Below, piece after piece: positions 1 through 7,121 of a DNA stretch of 13,271 nucleotides. The DNA lies in contig JBAZCO010000041.1 in assembly GCA_041654915.1 (NCBI GenBank), positions 1-13,271 of the forward strand, read 5' to 3'. This stretch comes from JBAZCO01 sp041654915 (GTDB taxonomy: Bacteria > Bacillota > Clostridia > Christensenellales > DTU072). A program made the translations under genes and the position numbers. Position 1 is the stretch's first letter. Every line of letters begins with the position of its first letter. The notes under the pieces were generated by a model. It worked only from the letters and a program-made list of their open reading frames with translations. It did no database searches and was not told where the DNA came from.

Positions 1-314
1 ATTACTATGGCGGAGCGGTTACCCCAACCGAGATTATGCTTGCCTTATCCTATGGGCTTAGCGTGATAAAGTTTTTTCCGTCCGAGAGTTTTGGGGGGCT
101 TGATACAATAAATGCGCTGTCAGCGCCATTCCCCACGGTGAAGTTTATGCCAACAGGCGGGATAAACCAAAAAAATATTAAAGCATATCTTTCCAACCCC
201 AAGGTGGTAGCTTGCGGCGGGAGTTGGATGGTAAAGGATACATTGATAAAAGCGGGAGATTTTGAAAAAATAAAGGAGCTTTGCAAGCAAGCGGTTAAGG
301 AGGTTCAACAATGA
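1..314 (+). CDS. eda: KDPG/KHG aldolase, 3' part (5' end outside window)
   Basis: This is the C-terminal part of 2-dehydro-3-deoxy-phosphogluconate aldolase, which splits KDPG into pyruvate and glyceraldehyde 3-phosphate in the cytoplasm. The reading frame is open from base 3, so the first visible ATG at 36 is internal. The segment GGAVTPTEI before it matches the family's PGVATPTEI. Next comes VIKFFPSE, whose lysine (codon 69-71) is the Schiff-base lysine of class I KDPG aldolases. PTGGI (phosphate binding) and VVACGGSWMV follow, in family order. About 104 codons are visible of a usual 200-215. The stop overlaps the kdgK start in an ATGA, so the two genes are probably translationally coupled. 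Identification is firm; the N-terminal half and promoter are outside the window. Confidence 0.93.
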   Translation, partial: YYGGAVTPTEIMLALSYGLSVIKFFPSESFGGLDTINALSAPFPTVKFMPTGGINQKNIKAYLSNPKVVACGGSWMVKDTLIKAGDFEKIKELCKQAVKEVQQ

Positions 315-1330
315 AAATTGTTACATTTGGAGAGATAATGTTAAGGCTTGCGCCCGAAGGATACACAAGGTTTTTGCAGGCGGATAAGTATTTGGCGACT
401 TACGGCGGCGGCGAGGCAAATGTTGCGGTTTCCCTTGCGGGATTTGGCGCAGATGTTGAGTTTGTTACCAAGCTTCCCAACAATCCAATAGGACAAGGCG
501 GAGTAAACAGCCTTAGAAAATTTGGCGTGGGCATTGAGCATATTGCACGAGGCGGAGAGCGAACAGGCATATATTTTTTGGAGAAGGGCGCATCACAAAG
601 AGGTTCTCTTGTCGTGTATGACCGTGCCTATTCGGCAATAGCCGCCGCAACAGAGGACGACTTCGATTGGGAAAAAATATTTAGCGGCGCAGATTGGTTT
701 CACTTCACAGGCATTACCCCCGCACTATCTAAGGGAATGGCGGAAATTACCTTAACCGCTGCAAAACAGGCAAAGGCGGCGGGGCTTACCGTATCTTGCG
801 ACCTAAATTACAGAAAAAAGCTTTGGACAAAAGATGAGGCAAGAAAAACTATGTCCAAACTTATGCCCTATGTAGATGTGTTAATTGCCAACGAGGAGGA
901 TGCGGGCGATGTGTTTGGCATCACTGCCGCCAACACGGATATCGTGGGAGGCAAGCTATCAGAGCAAGGTTACAAGGAGGTTGCAAAAGAACTTGCAAAC
1001 CGCTTTGGGTTTAAGTATACGGCAATAACCCTTAGAGAGAGCATATCGGCAAGCGACAATAATTGGTCGGCGCTGCTGTATCACGGCGGTAACTTTTATC
1101 GTTCAAAAGAATATGCGATTAGAATAGTAGACCGAGTGGGGGGCGGCGACTCATTTGGCGCAGGGTTAATATATTCCCTGCTCCAAAATCACGATGCCCA
1201 AAAGGCAATTGAATTTGCCGTTGCTGCAAGTTGCCTAAAACACACCATAGAGGGTGACTTTAATTTAGTATCGGTAAGCGAGGTAGAGAGTTTGGCAGGC
1301 GGCAACGCCGCAGGGCGGGTAAGCCGCTAA
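311..1330 (+). CDS. kdgK: 2-keto-3-deoxygluconate kinase (PfkB family)
   Basis: This 339-residue PfkB/ribokinase-family sugar kinase probably phosphorylates 2-keto-3-deoxygluconate to KDPG, the substrate of the aldolase encoded just upstream. It starts MKIVTFGEIMLRLAP, typical of KDG kinases. The N-terminal PfkB signature region (GGGEANVAVSLAGFG) lies near residues 32-46. The C-terminal signature VGGGDSFGAG surrounds residue 280, and Asp280 is the expected catalytic base. The ATG is fixed by the ATGA overlap with the aldolase stop and by an AAGGAGG-type ribosome binding site just before it, inside the aldolase gene. PfkB specificity cannot be read from motifs alone, but pairing with eda makes KDG the best substrate. 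The pair suits breakdown of pectin or glucuronides; no uronate isomerase or transporter is visible here. Confidence 0.88.
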   Translation: MKIVTFGEIMLRLAPEGYTRFLQADKYLATYGGGEANVAVSLAGFGADVEFVTKLPNNPIGQGGVNSLRKFGVGIEHIARGGERTGIYFLEKGASQRGSLVVYDRAYSAIAAATEDDFDWEKIFSGADWFHFTGITPALSKGMAEITLTAAKQAKAAGLTVSCDLNYRKKLWTKDEARKTMSKLMPYVDVLIANEEDAGDVFGITAANTDIVGGKLSEQGYKEVAKELANRFGFKYTAITLRESISASDNNWSALLYHGGNFYRSKEYAIRIVDRVGGGDSFGAGLIYSLLQNHDAQKAIEFAVAASCLKHTIEGDFNLVSVSEVESLAGGNAAGRVSR

Positions 1331-1467
1331 AAAATATAATAGCCCTTGAGAACCGCCCAAATTGCGACAGCCGAAAAAGCAAGGGGTAGCCGCCATAAGG
1401 GCAAACAAAATACCAAGATTGCGGACTTCGTGATTTATTAAGGGTTTGAATTAGGGTTAGTTATAAA
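1331..1467. other. intergenic region between convergent kdgK and dtd
   Basis: No gene is seen here. GCCCTT (1342-1347) can pair with AAGGGC (1397-1402), or alternatively CCCTTG (1343-1348) with CAAGGG (1380-1385), giving two mutually exclusive weak stems. Neither is followed by a T run on either strand, so I do not call a terminator for either gene. Confidence 0.4.
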
Positions 1468-1899
1468 TTACAAAATAATCGTTACAGGTCCGTCATTTTC
1501 TTGCTCAATAATCATATGAGCGCCAAAAATACCGCTCTTTACATCTATCCCATATCCCGCTAAGAGGGAGTTGGTGGATTGGTAGAGAGCGTTTGCTTTA
1601 TCGGGAGTTTCTGCGGCGGTGAAGTCGGGGCGATTGCCACGAGCGCAATTAGCCAAAAGTGTAAATTGCGACACAATTAAAATTGCGCCACCAATATCAA
1701 TAACCGAGCGGTTCATCTTGCCATTCTCATCTTCAAAAATGCGCATATGAGCAATCTTTTTGGCAAAGTACTCTGCGTTCTGCATAGAGTCATTCTTTTC
1801 CACTCCCAAATACACCACAAGACCTGCGCCTATTTGGGATACAAGATTATCGCTAACATAAAGCTTTGCCATTTTTACACGCTGTATAACTGCTTTCAT
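1468..1899 (-). CDS. dtd: D-aminoacyl-tRNA deacylase
   Basis: This 143-residue DTD enzyme hydrolyses D-amino acids (and glycine mischarged onto tRNA-Ala) from tRNAs in the cytoplasm, protecting translation. The length is close to the usual 145-150. The start MKAVIQRV is typical. Both diagnostic active-site motifs are present: SQFTL at residues 77-81 and NDGPVT at 135-140, whose Gly-cisPro pair gives chiral selection in characterised DTDs. The intermediate stretch RIFEDENGKMN (residues 53-63) is also standard. The ATG is preceded by GTGAGG at a suitable distance on the minus strand. In many Firmicutes dtd follows relA; here it lies alone downstream of a tRNA-Thr gene on the same strand, with a terminator between them. 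I see no clear separate promoter, so partial read-through from the tRNA is possible. Confidence 0.95.
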   Translation of the reverse strand: MKAVIQRVKMAKLYVSDNLVSQIGAGLVVYLGVEKNDSMQNAEYFAKKIAHMRIFEDENGKMNRSVIDIGGAILIVSQFTLLANCARGNRPDFTAAETPDKANALYQSTNSLLAGYGIDVKSGIFGAHMIIEQENDGPVTIIL

Positions 1900-1947
1900 A
1901 CTAGTAAAAACCTCACTTTGACCTAGTTATTGTTGCCTCTATGAGGC

Positions 1948-1970
1948 AAAAACCGCCTCTTTGGGCGGTT
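1948..1970 (-). terminator. intrinsic terminator after tRNA-Thr
   Basis: On the minus strand a 7-bp stem AACCGCC/GGCGGTT (arms 1964-1970 and 1951-1957, loop of 6) runs into a TTTTT tract that partly overlaps the stem. It lies 6 bases past the tRNA CCA end. A second small hairpin, GCCTC/GAGGC (1935-1947), follows it. Confidence 0.75.
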
Positions 1971-1975
1971 ATGCT

Positions 1976-2051
1976 TGGAGCTGGAAGCCGGAATCGAACC
2001 GGCGACCTGAACATTACGAGTGTTCCGCTCTACCGACTGAGCCATTCCAGC
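1976..2051 (-). tRNA. tRNA-Thr (anticodon CGU)
   Basis: A full 76-nt cloverleaf reads on the minus strand. The acceptor stem is GCTGGAA/TTCCAGC, the D stem GCTC/GAGC, the anticodon stem GAACA/TGTTC with loop CTCGTAA, and the T stem GCCGG/CCGGC with loop TTCGATT. Anticodon CGT reads ACG threonine codons. The discriminator base is T and the CCA end is encoded. This is normally an accessory isoacceptor that supports a UGU-anticodon tRNA-Thr. Confidence 0.97.
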
Positions 2052-2081
2052 ACGGACAGAGAAACCCCCTCAAACATTAGT

Positions 2082-2110
2082 ATTATACCTTATGCCCTGT
2101 GATAATGCAA
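2082..2110 (-). promoter_or_regulatory. housekeeping-type promoter of tRNA-Thr
   Basis: On the minus strand, -35 TTGCAT (2105-2110), a 17-bp spacer and a perfect -10 TATAAT (2082-2087). Transcription should begin near 2075, about 24 bases before the mature tRNA 5' end. Confidence 0.85.
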
Positions 2111-2202
2111 ATAATATTTGGTTATTTACCCATAAAAATGCGGAGTGCCAGCCACAAACTTGCAATGCGGCAAAATACGACATTTAAATTGCTAAATTAA
2201 TG

Positions 2203-2232
2203 TTGACCCCGCCCCCGCACGGGTGATATATT
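2203..2232 (+). promoter_or_regulatory. promoter of the signal peptidase gene
   Basis: -35 TTGACC (2203-2208), an 18-bp spacer and -10 TATATT (2227-2232). The spacer is unusually GC-rich (CCGCCCCCGCACGGG) for this AT-rich intergenic region. Predicted start is near 2239, leaving a short leader that carries the TTGAGGA ribosome binding site. Confidence 0.65.
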
Positions 2233-2262
2233 ATATATATAAAAAAGTTGAGGACAAATAAA

Positions 2263-2778
2263 TTGAAAAAGGCTATAAAAATTACAGGAAAGGTTATAAA
2301 TGCGTTGCTCATTGCCATATTAATGGTGCTGCTTGTATATAATCTTTATGTTTTGGTTGCCCGTATCGCCTTTAAGCAGCAGTTGCCAAAGGTTTTTGGT
2401 GTGGGGGTAGCGGTGGTTGTGTCCGATAGTATGCGTCCCAACTTAAACAGTGGCGATTTAATTGTTGTAAAAGAGCAAGATACCTATATTCCCAATGATG
2501 TGATAACATTTAAGTACGGCAATATTATAAATACTCACCGCTTATTACGGGAGGAAGACGGGTTTTATATCACTCAAGGCGACGCAAATACCAACATTGA
2601 TGACCCCATTCCCCCTCAAGATGTAGAAGGAAAAGTTGTGGCGGTTGTACCCAAGCTAGGGCTTGTGATTAACTTTATCCAATCGCCCATAGGGCTAATT
2701 GTTCTTGTTATTGCGGGGGCGGCGATTGTGTTTTTACCTAGTATAATCACTAAGGGTAAAAAGGAAAAGACCAGTTAA
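2263..2778 (+). CDS. sipW: SipW-type (ER-type) signal peptidase I
   Basis: This membrane-bound type I signal peptidase of family S26B removes signal peptides from exported proteins. From the TTG at 2263 it has 171 residues. An N-terminal membrane helix (about residues 10-30) is followed by VVVSDSMRPNL with the catalytic Ser at about residue 56. INTHRLL then places His at about residue 92 where bacterial-type enzymes carry Lys, which marks the archaeal/eukaryotic-like Ser-His class. TQGDANTNID (conserved Asp near 107) and a C-terminal membrane helix (about 140-162) with a KKEK tail follow. An upstream TTG at 2248 is also in frame, but it lies inside the TTGAGGA ribosome binding site, which has ideal spacing to 2263. 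In Bacillus, SipW processes TasA-like biofilm proteins. No such substrate sits next to it here, so its client is unknown; the symbol is by family. Confidence 0.85.
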   Translation: MKKAIKITGKVINALLIAILMVLLVYNLYVLVARIAFKQQLPKVFGVGVAVVVSDSMRPNLNSGDLIVVKEQDTYIPNDVITFKYGNIINTHRLLREEDGFYITQGDANTNIDDPIPPQDVEGKVVAVVPKLGLVINFIQSPIGLIVLVIAGAAIVFLPSIITKGKKEKTS

Positions 2779-2784
2779 CTCCTC

Positions 2785-2811
2785 TTTAGCCACAATGATT
2801 ATTGGGCTAAA
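2785..2811 (+). terminator. weak hairpin after the signal peptidase gene
   Basis: TTTAGCC (2785-2791) pairs with GGCTAAA (2805-2811) across a 13-base loop. On the plus strand A residues follow rather than T residues, so it is at best a weak terminator or an RNA 3'-end stabiliser. Confidence 0.25.
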
Positions 2812-2860
2812 AAACTATGGTAAAAAACAGGCAAAAAGCCGCAAAGCACATATATATTGT

Positions 2861-2889
2861 TTGGATTTTAATGTGTGATGTGGTATACT
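2861..2889 (+). promoter_or_regulatory. extended -10 promoter of pgsA
   Basis: -35 TTGGAT (2861-2866), a 17-bp spacer and -10 TATACT (2884-2889) preceded by TGG, an extended -10. Predicted start is near 2896, giving a 24-base leader with AAGGGAG (2907-2913) before the ATG. Confidence 0.75.
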
Positions 2890-2919
2890 ATTTTAAATTG
2901 AAAGGCAAGGGAGCGTAGT

Positions 2920-3567
2920 ATGAAAATATCCGATTTTAAAAATCAAGCTTTCACCATACCCAACATTATTACCTATTTGAGGATACTTGCCGTGCCGGCA
3001 ATTATGGTACTAACAATAGTGGAGTCCACTTACACCGCCGTTGGCGAGTATAAGTTTCCCATTATTGCACTTGCGGTAATGCTAGCGGCGGCGTCTACCG
3101 ACCTTGTGGACGGTTGGTTTGCAAGGCGATTTAATCAAGTGACCGACTTAGGCAAACTGCTTGACCCCGTAGCGGACAAATTTATGCACACAATGACGCT
3201 AATTGCGCTTACCGTAATAGGGTATGTGCATTGGGCTTTTGTAGTTGTGATTGTGCTAAAGGAAGTGTTAATGGTAGTAGGCGGTGTGGTTTTGGTAAAG
3301 CGTGGCACGGTGGTTCAAGCACATATGCTGGGAAAAGTTGCATCTGTGAGCATTTCTGTGGGAATAGTTATGTCATACTTCCACAAGTTTTTTTACGACA
3401 TTCTACCTGCCTATCCAATAGATTGGATGGTGCTTACCGTGGGGGTAATATTAACATATACCGCATTTTTTAGTTATTTGAAGGCTGCGCTTGCTATGCC
3501 AAAAAATGATGGTGAGGCGAACAAGGCAGATATTACCGAGGACACCGCCGAAACGGAGAAAGACTAA
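2920..3567 (+). CDS. pgsA: CDP-diacylglycerol--glycerol-3-phosphate 3-phosphatidyltransferase
   Basis: Phosphatidylglycerophosphate synthase joins glycerol 3-phosphate to CDP-diacylglycerol in the cytoplasmic membrane, the committed step to phosphatidylglycerol and cardiolipin. The complete CDP-alcohol phosphotransferase signature D-x2-DG-x2-AR-x8-G-x3-D-x3-D is present: D61, D64, G65, A68, R69, G78, D82 and D86. IPNIITYLRI before it (residues 13-22) is the usual PgsA N-terminal segment. Several membrane helices span the remainder, at about 22-40, 46-60, 93-128 and 140-192. At 215 residues it is longer than typical (180-195); the extra length is a polar, acidic C-terminal tail of about 20 residues. 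The ATG has AAGGGAG 6 bases upstream. valS follows 60 bases downstream on the same strand and may be co-transcribed. Confidence 0.93.
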   Translation: MKISDFKNQAFTIPNIITYLRILAVPAIMVLTIVESTYTAVGEYKFPIIALAVMLAAASTDLVDGWFARRFNQVTDLGKLLDPVADKFMHTMTLIALTVIGYVHWAFVVVIVLKEVLMVVGGVVLVKRGTVVQAHMLGKVASVSISVGIVMSYFHKFFYDILPAYPIDWMVLTVGVILTYTAFFSYLKAALAMPKNDGEANKADITEDTAETEKD

Positions 3568-3581
3568 CCGCATACAAATTT

Positions 3582-3597
3582 AGGGAAACCCTTTTTT
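3582..3597 (+). terminator. short hairpin with T run between pgsA and valS
   Basis: AGGG-AAA-CCCT followed by TTTTTT. The stem is only 4 bp with a 3-base loop, so termination is likely partial if it occurs. It could set the pgsA to valS expression ratio. Confidence 0.3.
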
Positions 3598-3627
3598 CAT
3601 TCTAACTATATAAAAGGATACAAAACG

Positions 3628-6252
3628 ATGACATTATCTAAGACTTACGAGCCGCAAACATTTGAAGATTCTATATATAATAAGTGGGAAAGCAGCGGGT
3701 TTTTCACCCCCGAAATAGATAAAACCAAAAGACCTTTCACAATAGTTATGCCGCCTCCTAATATTACGGGACAGCTGCATTTGGGTCACGCACTAGACAA
3801 CACTTTTCAAGATATAATTATCAGGCGCAAAAGAATGCTTGGCTACTCTGCGCTTTGGCTGCCCGGCACAGACCACGCAAGCATAGCAACAGAGGTTAGG
3901 ATAGTAGACCAACTGCGTGAGGAGGGTTTGGATAAAGAAACAATAGGGCGTGAGGAGTTTTTAAGGCGGGCTTTTCTTTGGAAAGATAAATATGGCGGGC
4001 GCATAGTAAAGCAGTTGCGCCGTATGGGCAGCTCTTGCGATTGGACAAGAGAAGCATTTACAATGGACGAGCGTTGCTCCAAAGCCGTTAGAGAAGTATT
4101 TGTTAATTTTTATAACAAAGGGCTTATTTATCAAGGCAAGCGTATAATAAATTGGTGTCCGAGTTGCCGCACAGCGCTTTCGGATACCGAAGTAGAATAT
4201 GCCGAGCAGGCAGGGCATTTGTGGCAGATAAACTATCCTTTAGAGGACGGCACGGGCGGCGTTGTTGTCGCAACTACCCGCCCCGAAACTATGCTAGGCG
4301 ATACTGCTGTTGCCGTAAACCCATTGGATGAGCGATATTCTGCTCTTGTAGGCAAGAAACTAAAACTGCCCCTAACTAACCGATTGATACCCGTAGTTTT
4401 CGACGATTATGTGGAAATGGAATTTGGCACAGGAGCGGTAAAAATCACCCCCGCCCACGACCCCAACGACTTTGAAGTGGGAGAAAGGCACTCTCTGGAA
4501 GTCATCCGCATTATGGACGACAGCGGTATAATGAACGAAAACGCTTTTGCTTACACGGGATTAGACCGTTACGAGGCAAGGGAGCGCATTATTAAGGACT
4601 TGGCAGAGGGCGGATATCTTTGTGAAACCAAAGACTATTTGCACAATGTTGGGCAGTGCTACCGTTGCGACAGCACGGTAGAGCCTATTGTTAGCAAACA
4701 ATGGTTTGTAAAAATGAAAGAGCTTGCCGCCCCTGCAATAGAGGCGGTAAAAAAGAATGATATAAGGTTTGTACCGCCTAGGTTTTCCAAACAATACTTC
4801 CATTGGATGGAAAATATTAGAGATTGGTGCATAAGCCGTCAGCTTTGGTGGGGGCATCGTATTCCCGTTTGGTATTGTGATGATTGCGATGCAATTATTG
4901 TTGAAAAGCACGACCCCGCAAAATGCCCAAAGTGCGGTAGCGCAAATATAAGGCAGGACGAGGATGTATTGGATACTTGGTTTTCTAGTGCGCTTTGGCC
5001 CTTTTCCACCCTTGGCTATCCCGAAAAGACCGCCGACCTAGAATATTTTTATCCCACGGATGTTTTGGTTACGGGTCACGATATAATTACATTTTGGGTA
5101 TCCAAAATGATATTTTCGGGTATCGAATGTATGGGAGAAAAGCCTTTTTCCGAGATTGTCATACACGGACTTATTCGTGATGCGTTGGGGCGCAAAATGT
5201 CCAAATCTCTTGGCAACGGCGTAGACCCCATTGAGCTTATAGACCGCTATGGAGCAGATAGCTTGCGCTTTAGTTTATGCACGGGTGTAGCCCCCGGCAC
5301 GGATATAAAATTTGCCGAAGACAAGCCAGAACCCGCTCGCAATTTTATGAATAAGATATGGAATGCGGCACGCTTTGTGCTTATGAATATAGAGGGGCGC
5401 ACTCTTCCCAAAATTGAAAATGTGAACTTTTCCGCAGCCGATAAATGGATTTTAAATTCATTAAATCAAGTGGTATCCGAGGTAAACCAAAATTTGGACA
5501 AGTATGAATTCGGCATTGCCGCAGCAAAGCTTTATGACTTTATTTGGAGCGATTATTGCGATTGGTTTATCGAACTTACAAAGCCCGTACTTTATGGCGA
5601 GGACGAGGCTCAAAGGGATGATTGCCTTGCAGTTCTTGATTATACATTAAAGACAATATTAAAGTTATTGCACCCATTTACGCCGTTTATCACAGAAAAA
5701 ATTTGGGAGGAAAGCGGAGAAAAGGGCGCACTTATGCTAGAAAATTACCCTGGTTATAACGAAAAATTCAATTTTGCCAAGGCAGGGATGCGTTTTGAGG
5801 CAATAAAAGAGATTATCCGTTCGGTAAGGAACTTGAAAGCAGAAATGAATGTTCCTCCGTCCAAAAAAGTTAAGATATATGTTTTGTCCGAGGATGCGGA
5901 ATTTATCAAGGAAAATCTTGCATATATCTACAAACTAGCCAATATTGAGGACGCAAAGTTTATAATTAACAAAGAGGAGATTAGCGAAAAAACCGCAGGG
6001 ATTGTGTTGGACGGGGCAGAAATATTTGTGCCAATGGGCGACCTAATAGATACGGACAAGGAGATTGCCCGTTTGTCTAAAGAGGCGGACAAGGCAAGAG
6101 CGGAGCTTGAACGCAGTGAGAAAATGCTTGCAAATGCGGGCTTTGTGTCCAAAGCCCCCCAAGCGCTTATCGATAAGGAAAAGGCTAAGGTAGAAGAAAG
6201 CAAAGAAATACTTGAGAAACTTATCACACGCATTGCCGAGTTGGAGAGCTAA
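3628..6252 (+). CDS. valS: valyl-tRNA synthetase
   Basis: This class Ia aminoacyl-tRNA synthetase charges tRNA-Val and edits mischarged threonine in the cytoplasm. Its 874 residues match bacterial ValRS (about 880). PPPNITGQLHLGHA (residues 42-55) holds the HIGH-type ATP motif as HLGH (51-54). The CP1 editing insertion follows, including ATTRPETMLGDTAVAV and the GTGAVKITPAHDPND segment. Cysteine pairs CYRC and CDDC/CPKC near residues 348-440 are the usual Zn-ribbon elements. DVLDTWFSSALWPFSTLG is characteristic of ValRS, and KMSKS is at 523-527. The anticodon-binding domain (about 600-760) ends in a coiled coil (about 805-874) that grips the tRNA. The ATG has AAAGGA 9 bases upstream. The 60-base gap to pgsA leaves no room for a T-box leader, which Firmicutes often place before valS; folC, its frequent neighbour, is absent. 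Confidence 0.98.
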   Translation: MTLSKTYEPQTFEDSIYNKWESSGFFTPEIDKTKRPFTIVMPPPNITGQLHLGHALDNTFQDIIIRRKRMLGYSALWLPGTDHASIATEVRIVDQLREEGLDKETIGREEFLRRAFLWKDKYGGRIVKQLRRMGSSCDWTREAFTMDERCSKAVREVFVNFYNKGLIYQGKRIINWCPSCRTALSDTEVEYAEQAGHLWQINYPLEDGTGGVVVATTRPETMLGDTAVAVNPLDERYSALVGKKLKLPLTNRLIPVVFDDYVEMEFGTGAVKITPAHDPNDFEVGERHSLEVIRIMDDSGIMNENAFAYTGLDRYEARERIIKDLAEGGYLCETKDYLHNVGQCYRCDSTVEPIVSKQWFVKMKELAAPAIEAVKKNDIRFVPPRFSKQYFHWMENIRDWCISRQLWWGHRIPVWYCDDCDAIIVEKHDPAKCPKCGSANIRQDEDVLDTWFSSALWPFSTLGYPEKTADLEYFYPTDVLVTGHDIITFWVSKMIFSGIECMGEKPFSEIVIHGLIRDALGRKMSKSLGNGVDPIELIDRYGADSLRFSLCTGVAPGTDIKFAEDKPEPARNFMNKIWNAARFVLMNIEGRTLPKIENVNFSAADKWILNSLNQVVSEVNQNLDKYEFGIAAAKLYDFIWSDYCDWFIELTKPVLYGEDEAQRDDCLAVLDYTLKTILKLLHPFTPFITEKIWEESGEKGALMLENYPGYNEKFNFAKAGMRFEAIKEIIRSVRNLKAEMNVPPSKKVKIYVLSEDAEFIKENLAYIYKLANIEDAKFIINKEEISEKTAGIVLDGAEIFVPMGDLIDTDKEIARLSKEADKARAELERSEKMLANAGFVSKAPQALIDKEKAKVEESKEILEKLITRIAELES

Positions 6253-6302
6253 TTTAATCAAAGCATAAAAAAGCACAAATCACGCCAAAATATGTAAAAA
6301 TG

Positions 6303-6342
6303 TGCCTTCCCTTAAAGGTTAAAATAAGGGGAGGCATTTTTT
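6303..6342 (+). terminator. 12-bp terminator-like hairpin that contains the minD ribosome binding site
   Basis: TGCCTTCCCTTA (6303-6314) pairs along all 12 bases, with one G-U, with TAAGGGGAGGCA (6325-6336). The loop has 10 bases, and TTTTTT (6337-6342) directly abuts the minD ATG. It has every feature of the intrinsic terminator expected after valS. However, its 3' arm includes GGGGAGG (6328-6334), the only plausible minD ribosome binding site, 8 bases from the start. An upstream GCACA (6273-6277) could pair with TGTGC (6301-6305) and compete for the foot of the stem. Whether it acts as terminator, translational lock or both is inference. Confidence 0.7.
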
Positions 6343-7119
6343 ATGGGCAGAAGAATAGTTATCACCTCTGGCAAGGGCGGCGTAGGAAAGACAACGATAG
6401 TGGCTAACTTAGGATTGCAGCTTGCCGCTAGCGGCGCTAGGGTAGCTTTGGTGGATGCAGATATTGGGTTGAATAACTTGGATGTTGCTTTGGGTATGGA
6501 GCATAAGACGGTATATGATATTGGGGATATTGCCGACGGGAAATGCCGCTTAAAACAGGCGCTTATAAGGGATGAGCATTTGCACAATTTGTACCTTTTG
6601 CCCTCTGCAAAAGTTAATGGCGCAAGGGTGACAACACAAATATTTTCTTCAATAGTAAACGAACTTGCAGAGGGCTTTGAATTTGTGCTAATAGATTGTC
6701 CTGCGGGCATAGAGAGCGGTTTTCACCGTGCGGTAATAGCCGCTCACGAGGCAATAACGGTAACCACTCCCCACATAAGCGCAGTAAGGGATGCCGACAA
6801 GGTGCTTAGCTTGTTATCCACCTATAATATTGAGAGCGTTGCGCTGGCGGTAAATAGAGTGCGTGGGGATTTATCGGTAAAGGGGAGTATGATGGGGGCG
6901 GAGGAAATAGCGCATTTATTGCGTGTGCCGCTTTGCGCTGCGCTCCCCGAGGATGATGGTATATCCGTATTTGGCATAGCCGACTATAACAAAAAAGACA
7001 AGACAAACAGGGCATACAAGTTGTTTGCCGACTATATAGTCAATGGCGGCGGCAGAGTGTATAATTGTGAAAGGAACTATAAAGGATTTTTTTATAAATT
7101 AAAAAACAGGGAGGATTGA
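6343..7119 (+). CDS. minD: septum site-determining ATPase MinD
   Basis: This 258-residue ParA/MinD-family ATPase binds the membrane in its ATP form and positions the division septum together with MinC and MinE. The deviant Walker A GKGGVGKTT is at residues 10-18, with the signature Lys11. LVDADIGLNNLD (36-47) gives switch I, and VLIDCPAGIESGF gives Walker B and switch II. The C-terminus ends in KGFFYKLKNRED, an amphipathic helix like MinD's membrane-targeting sequence, which favours MinD over FlhG or Soj-type relatives. minE follows immediately, supporting the call. No minC lies beside it; the upstream neighbour is valS. The start is set by GGGGAGG 8 bases upstream, which sits inside a strong hairpin, so expression may depend on opening that fold. 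No good promoter was found in the 90-base gap. Confidence 0.93.
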   Translation: MGRRIVITSGKGGVGKTTIVANLGLQLAASGARVALVDADIGLNNLDVALGMEHKTVYDIGDIADGKCRLKQALIRDEHLHNLYLLPSAKVNGARVTTQIFSSIVNELAEGFEFVLIDCPAGIESGFHRAVIAAHEAITVTTPHISAVRDADKVLSLLSTYNIESVALAVNRVRGDLSVKGSMMGAEEIAHLLRVPLCAALPEDDGISVFGIADYNKKDKTNRAYKLFADYIVNGGGRVYNCERNYKGFFYKLKNRED

Positions 7120-7121
7120 TT

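Noticed and set aside
1331..1467. Terminator for kdgK or dtd
   Set aside because: The possible stems are short, compete with each other and lack a T run on either strand.
2248..2262. Longer signal peptidase start at TTG 2248
   Set aside because: This TTG is part of the TTGAGGA ribosome binding site and has no site of its own upstream; TTG 2263 has correct spacing.
3568..3627. T-box riboswitch upstream of valS
   Set aside because: Firmicutes often have one, but the gap to pgsA is only 60 bases and no T-box sequence (TGGNACCGCG-like) is present.
4561..4911. 116-codon open frame on the minus strand inside valS
   Set aside because: It lies wholly opposite a highly conserved valS region, has no recognisable motif and no ribosome binding site; it is a shadow of the valS codon use.
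6263..6275. Shared AAAGCATAAAAAAG-like string also found near 13217-13230
   Set aside because: Low-complexity A-rich text after two stop codons; likely chance in AT-rich 3' regions.
6312..6710. 132-codon open frame on the minus strand over minD
   Set aside because: It is antisense to the MinD Walker A and switch region, with no homology I recognise; it is a coding shadow.
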